The position numbers and the translations under genes are program-made. The notes beneath the pieces were generated by a model that did not search any database, had not been told where the DNA came from, and worked only from the letters and a program-made list of their open reading frames with translations. From positions 62,001 through 126,000 of the forward strand of contig NZ_MNAN01000018.1 of assembly GCF_001854475.1 (NCBI RefSeq): a DNA stretch of 64,000 nucleotides. The letters are read 5' to 3'. Positions 55,043 through 63,942 of this stretch are shown here, piece after piece. The stretch is from Pseudoalteromonas byunsanensis (GTDB lineage Bacteria > Pseudomonadota > Gammaproteobacteria > Enterobacterales > Alteromonadaceae). The stretch's first letter is position 1; each line of letters starts with the position of its first letter.

Positions 55043-56035
55043 CTAAGAGAACAGCTTTCTTCGAACCACTTTTCTATACTCACTCGGCGTTTGATTAAGA
55101 CGCGTTTTAAACACCCTAGTTAATAAGCCTTGAGAATTGAAACCCACTGACAGCGCGATATCTTGAATAGATAAATTGCTACTAGCCAGCAGTTCCTTGG
55201 CACCTTCGAGGCGCAGAGATTGTAGATAGTCAGTCGCAGTTTGTCCCGTGGCTGCTCTGAAACGCCTATTGAATGTACGTTGGCTCAAGTCGAATTGCCG
55301 AGCAACTTGCGCCAGAGATAACTCATTACTGTAGTTATTTCTTAGCCAAAATTGAATCGCAGCAATTTGTTCATCAGGGTGCTTATCTACAGCTCCTTCC
55401 ATATAGCGTTGATCTTCGTATGGCTTGCGTATTTCGTGAGAAAAATTCTGTTGCACGTGATGGGCGGCGGCTCTGCCATAAAGCAGTGAAATTAAATGCA
55501 CTATTACATCTGCTAACGCATTTAAACTGGCAACGGTGTAAATACGTTCTGATTGTGTAATGAAAAAATCGGGTTTCAGATTTACTTCTGGGTAATTGCG
55601 CTCAAACTGTGTGGCATAGTGCCAATGTGTGGTAGCAGGGTGCCCATTAAGCAAACCAGATTCAGCTAAAAAGCATACTCCAGTTCCTACCCCAATTATT
55701 GTAGCACCGTTACTCCAACTTAGTTTTAACTCACGAGCTAATTTGGGGGTTTTGCGAATGACGGGTCTTGGGTTACGCCAGATACTTGGCACAATGACAT
55801 AGTCCTGTTGTGCTATCTGACTTAAATCGCCATTTGGAACGACTTGCATGCCGAGTTCATTTTCATGTGGCCTACTGTGTTCGCTCAGCCAAGACAATCT
55901 CAAAGGACGAAAAGCTTCGCCTAAGTGCCTTTTTGCGTAGGCTTCTCCCGCACGTAACATTTCTGCGGGCATAGTGACACTGGTTAGCAGCATGTGCTCA
56001 TAGAGGGTAAAAGCAATACTAATGGTTTGATTCAT
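55043..56035 (-). CDS. GlxA-like regulator: DJ-1/PfpI domain plus AraC HTH
   Basis: 330 residues. The N-terminal 190 residues are a class I glutamine-amidotransferase-like (DJ-1/PfpI) domain, with a nucleophile-elbow-like GVGTGVCFLAESGLL. The C-terminal 100 residues carry the two AraC-type helix-turn-helices (LSLAQVARQFDLSQRTFNRRF and LSIQDIALSVGFNSQGLLTRVFK). Such regulators usually act as activators of nearby genes. The divergent beta-ketoacyl synthase gene, 108 bases away, is the natural target. The gene lies between peptide copies 4 and 5. Confidence 0.9.
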   Translation of the reverse strand: MNQTISIAFTLYEHMLLTSVTMPAEMLRAGEAYAKRHLGEAFRPLRLSWLSEHSRPHENELGMQVVPNGDLSQIAQQDYVIVPSIWRNPRPVIRKTPKLARELKLSWSNGATIIGVGTGVCFLAESGLLNGHPATTHWHYATQFERNYPEVNLKPDFFITQSERIYTVASLNALADVIVHLISLLYGRAAAHHVQQNFSHEIRKPYEDQRYMEGAVDKHPDEQIAAIQFWLRNNYSNELSLAQVARQFDLSQRTFNRRFRAATGQTATDYLQSLRLEGAKELLASSNLSIQDIALSVGFNSQGLLTRVFKTRLNQTPSEYRKVVRRKLFS

Positions 56036-56143
56036 CTGGTCTGACCATTCAGGTTTGGCTTAAAAGTTATATTATTTGGCTAATTTTGCATTATTTAGTT
56101 TCTAACTTCCAACTAAAATCAATGGTATTGTTAGTTATATAGA

Positions 56144-58054
56144 ATGAATCACATGACAGCATTACCTTTAATAGTTGGTATGGGGGGTATTAACGCCGCG
56201 GGGCGCACCTCATTTCATCAGGGATTTCGTCGTATTGTTTTAGACAAGTTGACTCAAAAGGCACGACAGGAAACGTTTTTAGGCTTAGCGACTCTAATGA
56301 ATCTTGTCTCTTTTCAAGATGACCGCTTAGTTCTCGTAAAAGATGGCAGTGTGATTACAGCCGATCAAATTGAACCTCTGCTAGGTGAACAAATTAAAGC
56401 GGGCACTTTAATTCGCAAGATTGAAAACAACCATTTTGATGTTGATGCGACGCATTGGCAGCAAAAACTCACAATAAAAGGCTGCGATGGAGAAGGCTTT
56501 AAGTTCACATGTCGCAAAAGAGATCTGCCATCACCAGTCCCTCCAAGCTGGACCATAGAAGAGGTAGACAACAAAACGGTTTCAGTGCTGGTTCCAGATC
56601 AACTGGATGTGAAACATGATAGCTATCGAGATAATCCCATTAAAGCAGCAGGGCAGTTCCCAACTGGGTTTGAACCCGCCAAGATGTACAACAGCCGTTA
56701 TCAGCCAAGAGGGTTACAAGCGACTATATTTGCAGCTACAGATGCGGTGCGTTCTACAGGATTAGATTGGCAACAGGTTATGAACAGTGTCAGACCAGAT
56801 CAAATTGGCACCTACTCTGCTTCAATAGCGGGACAAATGAATGATGAAGGATTTGGCGGTCTTGTCAGAGCACGCATGAAAGGGGAGCGTGTTAGCACTA
56901 AGCAGTTAGCATTGGGCTTAAACACGATGTCTACTGACTTCATCAACGCTTATGTAACGGGTAATGTAGGCACAACGTTTACAGCATCCGGTGCTTGTGC
57001 CACGTTTTTGTATAACATGCGTGCTGCTGTGAATGATATTCAGGCAGGTAGAACGCGTATTGCAATCGTTGCTAGTGTTGAATGTGCCTTAACACCTGAA
57101 GTTATAGAAGGCTTTGGTACGATGGGTGCACTTGCTAACGAAGAAGGATTAAAAAAACTCGATAGCACGGAGCAAGTTGACTACCGCCGCACTAGCCGAC
57201 CGTTCGGTGACAACTGTGGTTTTACCATAGGTGAAGGTGCACAGGTTGCTATCCTAATGGACGATGAATTAGCTTTGTCTTTAGGTGCTGAAATCATGGG
57301 CTCTGTTGTAGATGTTTTTGTGAATGCCGACGGGATAAAAAAATCAATTACAGCACCGGGACCGGGTAATTATATTACGATGGCAAAGTCTGTGGCCTTA
57401 GCGGAGCAAATTGCAGGCCGTGAAGCGCTACAAACTCGTAGCTTTATCCTGGCCCATGGATCTAGCACACCACAAAATCGTGTGACCGAGTCTTTAATTT
57501 ATCATAAAGTCGCACAAGCATTTTCGATCAATGGCTGGAAAGTCGCCGCACCTAAAGCATATGTTGGGCACACCATTGCTCCTGCAAGTGGCGACCAACT
57601 TGCAATGGCTCTTGGCGTGTTTAGCCATAACATTATGCCAGGCATAACCACCATAGATAAAGTTGCAGAGGATGTTTACAGTGAACACTTAGATATTCGT
57701 ACACAACATTATGAGTGCGAAGATATGGATATTGCATTTATTAATTCTAAGGGCTTTGGAGGCAACAATGCGACAGCAACTGTTTTTTCACCAAAGCAAA
57801 CTATGCGCCTTTTAGAAAAACGTTACTCAGAGCTTGTATTCACCGAGTATGAGAGCAAATTGGTCAAAACGAAACAAGCGCAAGCCCAATATCAACAAGC
57901 TGCTGATTTAGGGCAATATGAATTAATTTATCGTTTTGGAGAAGGACAAATTGATGAGTCAGGTTTGCTGATCAGCAAAGATTCGCTCACTATCCCAGGT
58001 TTTGAACAAACTATATCTTTAACGGGGATCAACCAATACATGGATATCAGCTAG
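56144..58054 (+). CDS. Long beta-ketoacyl synthase (FabB/FabF superfamily)
   Basis: 636 residues, about 200 longer than FabF. The catalytic cysteine is in TASGACATFLYN, the two histidines are in LAHGSSTPQNRV and KAYVGHTIAPASGD, and the last glycine-rich motif is NSKGFGGNNATATV. An extra N-terminal segment of about 140 residues and a C-terminal tail of about 60 residues have no recognised domain. It condenses acyl chains with malonyl units in fatty-acid or polyketide synthesis; no carrier-protein gene lies nearby. The start is ATG 56144 or 56153, without a clear ribosome-binding site. A strong terminator follows. Confidence 0.85.
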   Translation: MNHMTALPLIVGMGGINAAGRTSFHQGFRRIVLDKLTQKARQETFLGLATLMNLVSFQDDRLVLVKDGSVITADQIEPLLGEQIKAGTLIRKIENNHFDVDATHWQQKLTIKGCDGEGFKFTCRKRDLPSPVPPSWTIEEVDNKTVSVLVPDQLDVKHDSYRDNPIKAAGQFPTGFEPAKMYNSRYQPRGLQATIFAATDAVRSTGLDWQQVMNSVRPDQIGTYSASIAGQMNDEGFGGLVRARMKGERVSTKQLALGLNTMSTDFINAYVTGNVGTTFTASGACATFLYNMRAAVNDIQAGRTRIAIVASVECALTPEVIEGFGTMGALANEEGLKKLDSTEQVDYRRTSRPFGDNCGFTIGEGAQVAILMDDELALSLGAEIMGSVVDVFVNADGIKKSITAPGPGNYITMAKSVALAEQIAGREALQTRSFILAHGSSTPQNRVTESLIYHKVAQAFSINGWKVAAPKAYVGHTIAPASGDQLAMALGVFSHNIMPGITTIDKVAEDVYSEHLDIRTQHYECEDMDIAFINSKGFGGNNATATVFSPKQTMRLLEKRYSELVFTEYESKLVKTKQAQAQYQQAADLGQYELIYRFGEGQIDESGLLISKDSLTIPGFEQTISLTGINQYMDIS

Positions 58055-58077
58055 AAAAGCATTGTTAAGCAAAGTAG

Positions 58078-58104
58078 GGCGCTCATCGGAAGAGCGCCTT
58101 TTTT
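58078..58104 (+). terminator. Terminator of the beta-ketoacyl synthase gene
   Basis: GGCGCTC/GAGCGCC stem, seven-base loop, six T residues, 23 bases after the stop codon. Confidence 0.88.
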
Positions 58105-58233
58105 ATGCTTGAAAGTATGCTAGTAAAAATAAAAGATAATTTATGGCTAAAAGCTTTTAAATGTGAGGTGAAGCTTATTTGTTGGTTATAATTCTTCTAT
58201 TAAATTATTTTAAAATTTATATACTGTTATATT

Positions 58234-58244
58234 TGTCAGGTTAT
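58234..58244 (+). promoter_or_regulatory. Shared upstream element of peptide copy 5
   Basis: TGTCAGGTTAT, identical to the element before copy 4 and at a similar distance (53 versus 60 bases) from the start codon. Confidence 0.45.
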
Positions 58245-58296
58245 TTCTCTTTGTGATATTTGATATGGTGGTTTTGGATTTAATCAAGGAAATGTT

Positions 58297-58437
58297 ATGA
58301 AACCAAAATTAAAAAAGAAAGAAGTAAAATCACTAATGCCAAAGGAAAATCAAATACCACAAGAAGCAACGAATGAAATAGCAGGTGGTGGCTGGTGGAG
58401 TAGAGTTAGAAGTTGTAACGGTTGCTATCCAGATTAG
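58297..58437 (+). CDS. Double-glycine-leader peptide, copy 5 (diverged)
   Basis: 46 residues. Leader M-K-P-K-L-KKK, KSL, IPQEATNEI-AGG; tail GWWSRVRSCNGCYPD with two cysteines and a final PD. It shares GGGWW with copy 4 but has lost the GE before PD. AAGGAAA precedes the ATG. It is separated from the others by the regulator and ketosynthase genes. Confidence 0.78.
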   Translation: MKPKLKKKEVKSLMPKENQIPQEATNEIAGGGWWSRVRSCNGCYPD

Positions 58438-59531
58438 TTTTACAACGAGGAAGTGGCCTAGCTGCTTCCTTTTCATAGGGACTAAAACAGAAAATATCTA
58501 AGCGTAAATTTTAGTTGTTATCCCTTCGGCTATCCAATATCCAATTCATATATAGATAAGAATTTTAGCATTAATGTAGCAGTGTTATATTTATATAAAT
58601 ATGTTCTCTTGTCGCTTGGCTTATAATTGCTGTACTTATTGGTTCTATTCATAATGTGGTGTTTTTATTGTGGTTGGGTGAGTTTGTATTTTAATTGATT
58701 TCCTATTGTTATTTATAAAATTATTTGGACCGTATATTGTTAGGTAGATTGATGAGGAGTCTCAATAATTATTGGAGCTAATCAACGTTTTTTTTATATT
58801 ATTTATTCAACCTACACTTTCTTGAGCTGAGCCGTTTGATTTGTGAGCATCGGCTAATACCCGCGAAGAGGCATGAATGTGCCCGTCAAAATACGCTCAT
58901 CTTATGTATTGGCTGTTTTGATTTACTTGTTCAAAGACGTCTGCAAACTGTACCAGTTGGGTGATATTTGTACAGTGCTTTCTATAGGTCTGGCCGTTCA
59001 AGGCTTTGATAGCGATGATTTTCAAATAAAAACTCAGGTGCCATTTACTTTTGTGTATGAAGCCCTAAACTAAAAGGGTCTGTAAGATAGAGTGGTTGCA
59101 AGTTGTATTGACTGATTATCAAGCTGAAATAACAAACAGATTTATAGACAGTTTGGTTGGTTTATCTTAATTACAATATTCAAGGCATTATATTGTCGCT
59201 GTAACTAACATAAACCCATCATATACCACTTTTGTTCAGAGCACCTGCAGCAATGATAGCCGATAGTGTTTGCGCAGCTACATGTGTATTTTTGATCTGT
59301 AAACAGATGATTAGGCTAAACTTACATTGGTGTTTGGTATTTTGTACAAACCCAGACGGTTGTGCCCTGATATCTAATCAGCGTTAAACTCGTTTAATAG
59401 GTTGCAACTGAGCTACTTACGACTTCTTACCGAGCTGACGGAGCTCATAATAATTTTATTACAAATGTTGTGAGATACGTTAAACATAACCAAGCTTGGT
59501 GTCGTATCACGATGAAAAGTAAGAGGATATC
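58438..59531. other. 1.1 kb AT-rich stretch before the BCCT gene
   Basis: Apart from the copy-5 terminator, no gene is convincing. An open frame of 66 codons (58873-59073) has a poor ribosome-binding site and no recognised family. A dyad GAGCT-GACGG-AGCTC lies near 59434-59448. The BCCT promoter presumably lies in the last 200 bases. The stretch could hold a decayed gene or a small RNA; nothing can be assigned. Confidence 0.45.
58448..58473 (+). terminator. Terminator of peptide copy 5
   Basis: GGAAGTGGC/GCTGCTTCC stem with loop CTA and two wobble pairs, then four T residues, 11 bases past the stop. Confidence 0.6.
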
Positions 59532-61130
59532 ATGGGTAATCACCACGATAAGTATAGTATCGATAATACCGATTACACGGTTGGACAAGACAATGTTCAA
59601 AAGTGGGGGTTTGATGTACACAACCCCGTATTTGGTGTCAGTGCTGGATTAATATTGGCGTTTCTAGTCGCCGTTTTGCTAGTTGATTCTGAAGTAGCAA
59701 AATCCACTTTAGATGGCATCAAATGGGACATTATTGGCACATTTGACGCTCTGTTTATGTGGTCAGGTAATTTGTTCGTTGTTTTTTGCCTTGCTTTGGT
59801 GGTCTCTCCATATGGAAAAATCCGTCTTGGCGGAGAAAGTGCCAAGCCTAGTTACTCTAGGCTTTCATGGTTAGCCATGTTATTTGCTGCAGGTATGGGT
59901 ATAGGGCTGATGTTTTGGGGTGTAGCTGAGCCCGTCGCCTATTACACAGGTTGGTATGAGACACCTCTTAATGTCACCGCTAATACTCCAGAAGCAGCCA
60001 AAATGGCAATGGGCGCTACTATGTACCATTGGGGATTACACCCATGGGCAATTTATGCAGTGGTCGCATTATCATTAGCATTTTTTGCTTATAATAAAGG
60101 CTTACCATTATCTATACGGTCAATTTTTTATCCGATCTTAGGTGACAGAGCATGGGGTTGGCCTGGTCATATAATTGATATTTTAGCGGTGCTGGCGACT
60201 TTGTTTGGGTTGGCAACCTCGCTCGGATTAGGGGCCCAACAAGCTGGAGCTGGTATTGAACATGTGTTTGGCATAGAAGCTGGGCTAGGCTTGCAAATAG
60301 GAGTGATTGTTGGCGTAACAGCGCTGGCTATTATTTCGGTTGTCCGCGGCATTGATGGTGGTGTTAAGGTGTTAAGTAACACCAATATGATTATTGCCTT
60401 TGTATTACTGGTTTTTGTTGGTGCGGTTGGGTTTGCAATTGCAATAGGCAATATACCAACTACATTAATGGCTTATATTGAAAATATAATTCCTCTGAGT
60501 AATCCGCATGGACGAGAAGATGAAGCATGGTTCCAAGGGTGGACGGTATTCTATTGGGCTTGGTGGATTTCATGGTCACCGTTTGTAGGTATGTTCATAG
60601 CTCGAGTATCTGAAGGGCGCACAATTCGAGAATTTATCACTGCAGTGCTGTTTATTCCAACACTTGTAACCGTAATTTGGATGTCTATTTATGGTGGAAT
60701 TGCCATCGACCAAATTAAAAATGGCGTAGGTGCGTTAGGTACTGATGGTTTGACCGAAGTGCCGTTAGCGATGTTTCAAATGTTCGATAATTTACCGATG
60801 AGTAATGTGCTATCTCTAATTGCTATTGTGTTGGTGTTAGTATTTTTCATTACATCTTCTGACTCCGGTTCATTAGTTATTGATAGCATTACTGCAGGTG
60901 GGAAAATTGATGCGCCTGTGCCACAGCGTATTTTCTGGGCAACTACGGAAGGTGCGATTGCTGCAGCACTGTTGTGGATTGGTGGGACAGAAGCGATAGA
61001 GGCATTGCAAGCTGGCGCAATTTCTACTGGTTTGCCATTTACGTTTGTGCTGTTACTGATGTGTGTGAGTTTAGTGTTGGGGCTAAGAACAGAGCCTAAA
61101 TACGGAAGTCGACGGGTGAGCTTTAAATAA
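59532..61130 (+). CDS. BCCT-family transporter (betaine/choline/carnitine type)
   Basis: 532 residues, about twelve TM segments. The family signatures are GMGIGLMFWGVAEPVAYY and FYWAWWISWSPFVGMFIARVSEGR with the aromatic substrate box, plus a TSSDSGSLVIDS segment. There is no long regulatory C-terminal tail, which separates it from BetP. It imports quaternary ammonium osmolytes with sodium or protons, fitting a marine host. AAGAGGA lies before the ATG. It is followed by a bidirectional terminator. Confidence 0.93.
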   Translation: MGNHHDKYSIDNTDYTVGQDNVQKWGFDVHNPVFGVSAGLILAFLVAVLLVDSEVAKSTLDGIKWDIIGTFDALFMWSGNLFVVFCLALVVSPYGKIRLGGESAKPSYSRLSWLAMLFAAGMGIGLMFWGVAEPVAYYTGWYETPLNVTANTPEAAKMAMGATMYHWGLHPWAIYAVVALSLAFFAYNKGLPLSIRSIFYPILGDRAWGWPGHIIDILAVLATLFGLATSLGLGAQQAGAGIEHVFGIEAGLGLQIGVIVGVTALAIISVVRGIDGGVKVLSNTNMIIAFVLLVFVGAVGFAIAIGNIPTTLMAYIENIIPLSNPHGREDEAWFQGWTVFYWAWWISWSPFVGMFIARVSEGRTIREFITAVLFIPTLVTVIWMSIYGGIAIDQIKNGVGALGTDGLTEVPLAMFQMFDNLPMSNVLSLIAIVLVLVFFITSSDSGSLVIDSITAGGKIDAPVPQRIFWATTEGAIAAALLWIGGTEAIEALQAGAISTGLPFTFVLLLMCVSLVLGLRTEPKYGSRRVSFK

Positions 61131-61154
61131 TAAAAAGTGAGCTTCAAATAATAT

Positions 61155-61186
61155 AAAAGGCGAAACTGAACAAGTTTCGCCTTTTT
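61155..61186. terminator. Bidirectional terminator after the BCCT gene
   Basis: AAAAGGCGAAACT/AGTTTCGCCTTTTT stem with loop GAACA and T tracts on both strands, between the convergent BCCT and exonuclease genes. Confidence 0.9.
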
Positions 61187-61209
61187 AAATTACCTTTGCA
61201 GTCTGTCTG

Positions 61210-61911
61210 CTATTGCCAAATATCTTTGACCATAGTTGTTGGGTCTAAACAATACTGTGATTGAGCTTGTAGTAACTCTGCGGTTGCTAAAGCATCTGAT
61301 AAAGCGTGGTGAGGCTGGTAGTAGGGCAGCCCATAACGCTTTCTGCAATCGGCTAAGCGTATCGAGGGAATTGGTTTGCGCTTAATCCAATCTAACCAAG
61401 ATCTATGTTCGTCAATGGCGGTTTTCTCTATCACCATTGTATCTATAACAGGAAATTCTATTCCCTCTGACAATCTTGCCATCAAGGCTGCATGAAAAAA
61501 TGTTTTTTCTACAAACTGATAATGCACAACAATAATTTTCCCTGTTAATGCAGACAATATTTCGTCTAAAACTTCAGTTAGATCCGGTGCCAATGCTATT
61601 TGGGAGTGGGTGATCCTATGTAAAATAACCGACTCTTCTGCAAGTGTACAATTGGGTTTCACTAACCAATGTTTTGCTTGTCCACAACGGATCCGCTTAA
61701 GATCAAACGGTACTATACCTACGCTCACAATATCGTCTTTGCTGGGGTCTAACCCTGTTGTTTCAAAATCAAGTGCGACAAACTCAGTATTTTCCATGGT
61801 AGAAAATGGGTCTGGTACACCTTGTTGGTAGAAGTTTTTTAGTCGAGCGTCTTTCGAAAGCTCAGCTAAGCGCTTAAAACGGCTTTGCCATGAGATAATT
61901 TTACCCTGCAT
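61210..61911 (-). CDS. DnaQ-like DEDDh 3'-5' exonuclease
   Basis: 233 residues from the ATG at 61909-61911; a frame starting at GTG 61926 is also possible and neither start has a strong ribosome-binding site. The acidic motifs are FVALDFETTGLD (Exo I), IVVHYQFVEKTFF (Exo II, where Glu stands in the usual Asp place) and HHALSDALATAEL (Exo III with its histidine). It is the PolC/DnaQ-type proofreading-like exonuclease found after DUF294 genes. It follows the CBS/DUF294 gene by about 40 bases and is co-oriented with it. Confidence 0.88.
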   Translation of the reverse strand: MQGKIISWQSRFKRLAELSKDARLKNFYQQGVPDPFSTMENTEFVALDFETTGLDPSKDDIVSVGIVPFDLKRIRCGQAKHWLVKPNCTLAEESVILHRITHSQIALAPDLTEVLDEILSALTGKIIVVHYQFVEKTFFHAALMARLSEGIEFPVIDTMVIEKTAIDEHRSWLDWIKRKPIPSIRLADCRKRYGLPYYQPHHALSDALATAELLQAQSQYCLDPTTMVKDIWQ

Positions 61912-61950
61912 AATATTCAACAGCACTTTGCATAGTCATCAATGCAACCT

Positions 61951-63846
61951 CTATTTCATTTTCGCTTTGTTTTGATATCTAAATTTCAAAAAGCTCTGAG
62001 CCTTATCTAGCACACCAAACGCTTCTTTTAGATTTCGTTGCTCGAACTCAGATAGAGTTTCAGGCGGTAAACTGTTATCTGGCTTTTCGCCTTGTTCAAT
62101 CTGCCAAGATTGGTGTTTTATACGCATTATCGCGATGTATTCTAAAGCCGCTTCTAGGTCGAGTACTTTTCCTTTAGGGAGAATGTTTGCTTCGTTAATA
62201 TCCTCTAACCTTTCAAATGAGTTTTGTTTTCTTGAGCCTACAGCGAGTGCGTGGACACGTATCAAGTCCGAAAGAGGCGCAGTACCGCGCCGCTTGATGT
62301 TCATAGAGCGCCTATGCTGTCCATCTTGCTCAAGTACAAAGCCATTAAAGAACCCCAAAGGCGGTGTTCTCCTCAGTGCGTTATGCGCCATAGCTGCTAA
62401 GAAACTTGGTGTATTCTGAGCTTTTTTACTAATAAAAGCGGTGAGCTTTTCTGCCCATTTTATCTCTCCCCAAACACCTTCTAAGTCAAAAAAAATCGAG
62501 CTATTTAATAATGCTTCGGGTTTTGGGTTTTCAATCCAGTCATTAAATTGCGCTTGCCACTGATCAAGGGTGAGTCGCCATGCAGGATTGCTGGCCATTA
62601 TGCCGCCGTCACAATATTTATAGCCACAGTTCGCTAAGCCATCGCAAACAAATTTGGCAAGTTGCTCAAAGTACTGCCCATGTTCTTTCGGTTGATAGCT
62701 GTTATCCAATATCAGGGCATTGTCCTGATCTGTAACAATTAACTGCTCATCACGCGCCATTGAACCTAAAGCAATAAAGCAATATGGAATAGGCGCAGGG
62801 CCTAACTTGGCTTCAGCAAGCTCCAATAGTTTGTGCTTAAAAGTTTTGCCTATCACAGACATAGCTGAACCAATCATATGTGAGTTGGCATCTTCATTGA
62901 CCATACGAGTAAAAATGGTGCTTAACTGTGTTGAATAATTTGCCAAATCTTCAACACTTTTTTGCTCCATAAGCCCCTGCACAAATAGCAAGCTGCTTTG
63001 TGATTCGTAACGTAAAATATCTGACAGTGTGAGCATACCAATAGGTTTGCGTTTATGCATGATAGGTAAGTGATGTACATTGTCTCGTAGCATTAACATC
63101 ATCGCTTCGAATACATATGCATTAGAGTCGATGATTGCTACATCACTGGTCATAATATCAGCAATAGGGGTGTCGTAGGGCAAACCGTTAGCAACGACTT
63201 TGCAACGTAAATCTCGGTCGCTGATTAATCCAACCACTTGGGCGTCGTCTTCTTCGGGGTCTTCTATTACGGGTTTGGCTGGGTCATATATTAACAAAGA
63301 GGATACTTGCTCGTCGGCCATGACTTTTGCAGCTTGTTGTACGGTACTGTTTTGGTCGACGTAGAGAACGTCTTTTATGATTAACTTTGTCACTTTCGCC
63401 GTGGTCAAGTCGTTGTTATCGGCGTACTCTGAGACCGTCATTTTTAGCCTTGCGTTATCATCGGCTTCAAAATAATCAGCAAAGAACTCAAATTCGTTAC
63501 AATACTCATCAAAGATATCAACGGGAATACAGTAAAGGAGAGTGTCTTCAAGGGTGTTTGCATCGAAACGGACTTTGCGGTTCATCAATAACCCACGGTG
63601 ACCAAAAATACCGCCTGCAGAAATACGATGATACAACTCTCCTGAGCGTCTGAGTAATTCCACCGCACCCGAACGGATCACGTATAGATAAGTGATCTGT
63701 TGAGCATATTCAAATACTACGCTGCCCTCACGGTAATAGCTTACTTCAACATGGCTGGCAAGCTTGTTGAGTGCATCTGGAGGTAACTGCGAAAATGGTG
63801 GATAAGCTTCCAGAAAATTGGCAATTTCCTGATGTTCAACTTCCAT
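61951..63846 (-). CDS. cNMP-binding/CBS pair/DUF294 nucleotidyltransferase-like protein
   Basis: 631 residues in four parts: a cNMP-binding beta roll (residues 15-130, VVFEYAQQITYLYVIRSGAVELL), a tandem CBS pair (about 155-285, including VGLISDRDLRCKVV and HLPIMHKRKPIGMLTLSDIL), a DUF294 nucleotidyltransferase-like domain with GSMARDEQLIVTDQDNALI, and a DUF294 C-terminal helical domain. This layout occurs in proteins next to acetate/solute transporters and likely controls signalling through nucleotide binding. AAGGCAAA precedes the ATG. The first gene of its pair with the exonuclease. Confidence 0.9.
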   Translation of the reverse strand: MEVEHQEIANFLEAYPPFSQLPPDALNKLASHVEVSYYREGSVVFEYAQQITYLYVIRSGAVELLRRSGELYHRISAGGIFGHRGLLMNRKVRFDANTLEDTLLYCIPVDIFDEYCNEFEFFADYFEADDNARLKMTVSEYADNNDLTTAKVTKLIIKDVLYVDQNSTVQQAAKVMADEQVSSLLIYDPAKPVIEDPEEDDAQVVGLISDRDLRCKVVANGLPYDTPIADIMTSDVAIIDSNAYVFEAMMLMLRDNVHHLPIMHKRKPIGMLTLSDILRYESQSSLLFVQGLMEQKSVEDLANYSTQLSTIFTRMVNEDANSHMIGSAMSVIGKTFKHKLLELAEAKLGPAPIPYCFIALGSMARDEQLIVTDQDNALILDNSYQPKEHGQYFEQLAKFVCDGLANCGYKYCDGGIMASNPAWRLTLDQWQAQFNDWIENPKPEALLNSSIFFDLEGVWGEIKWAEKLTAFISKKAQNTPSFLAAMAHNALRRTPPLGFFNGFVLEQDGQHRRSMNIKRRGTAPLSDLIRVHALAVGSRKQNSFERLEDINEANILPKGKVLDLEAALEYIAIMRIKHQSWQIEQGEKPDNSLPPETLSEFEQRNLKEAFGVLDKAQSFLKFRYQNKAKMK

Positions 63847-63942
63847 GGTTTGCCTTGATATAAAACGATTATTAATCCTATTGTGGGAGAGAGTCAGTTA
63901 ATTTGCAATATTGCTACCCAATCGAAGGAGAGTCTGACTTAA

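Noticed and set aside
58873..59073. Open frame of 66 codons in the gap before the BCCT gene
   Set aside because: No good ribosome-binding site (GAGG sits too near the ATG), no recognised motif, and the frame is a lone one in AT-rich sequence.
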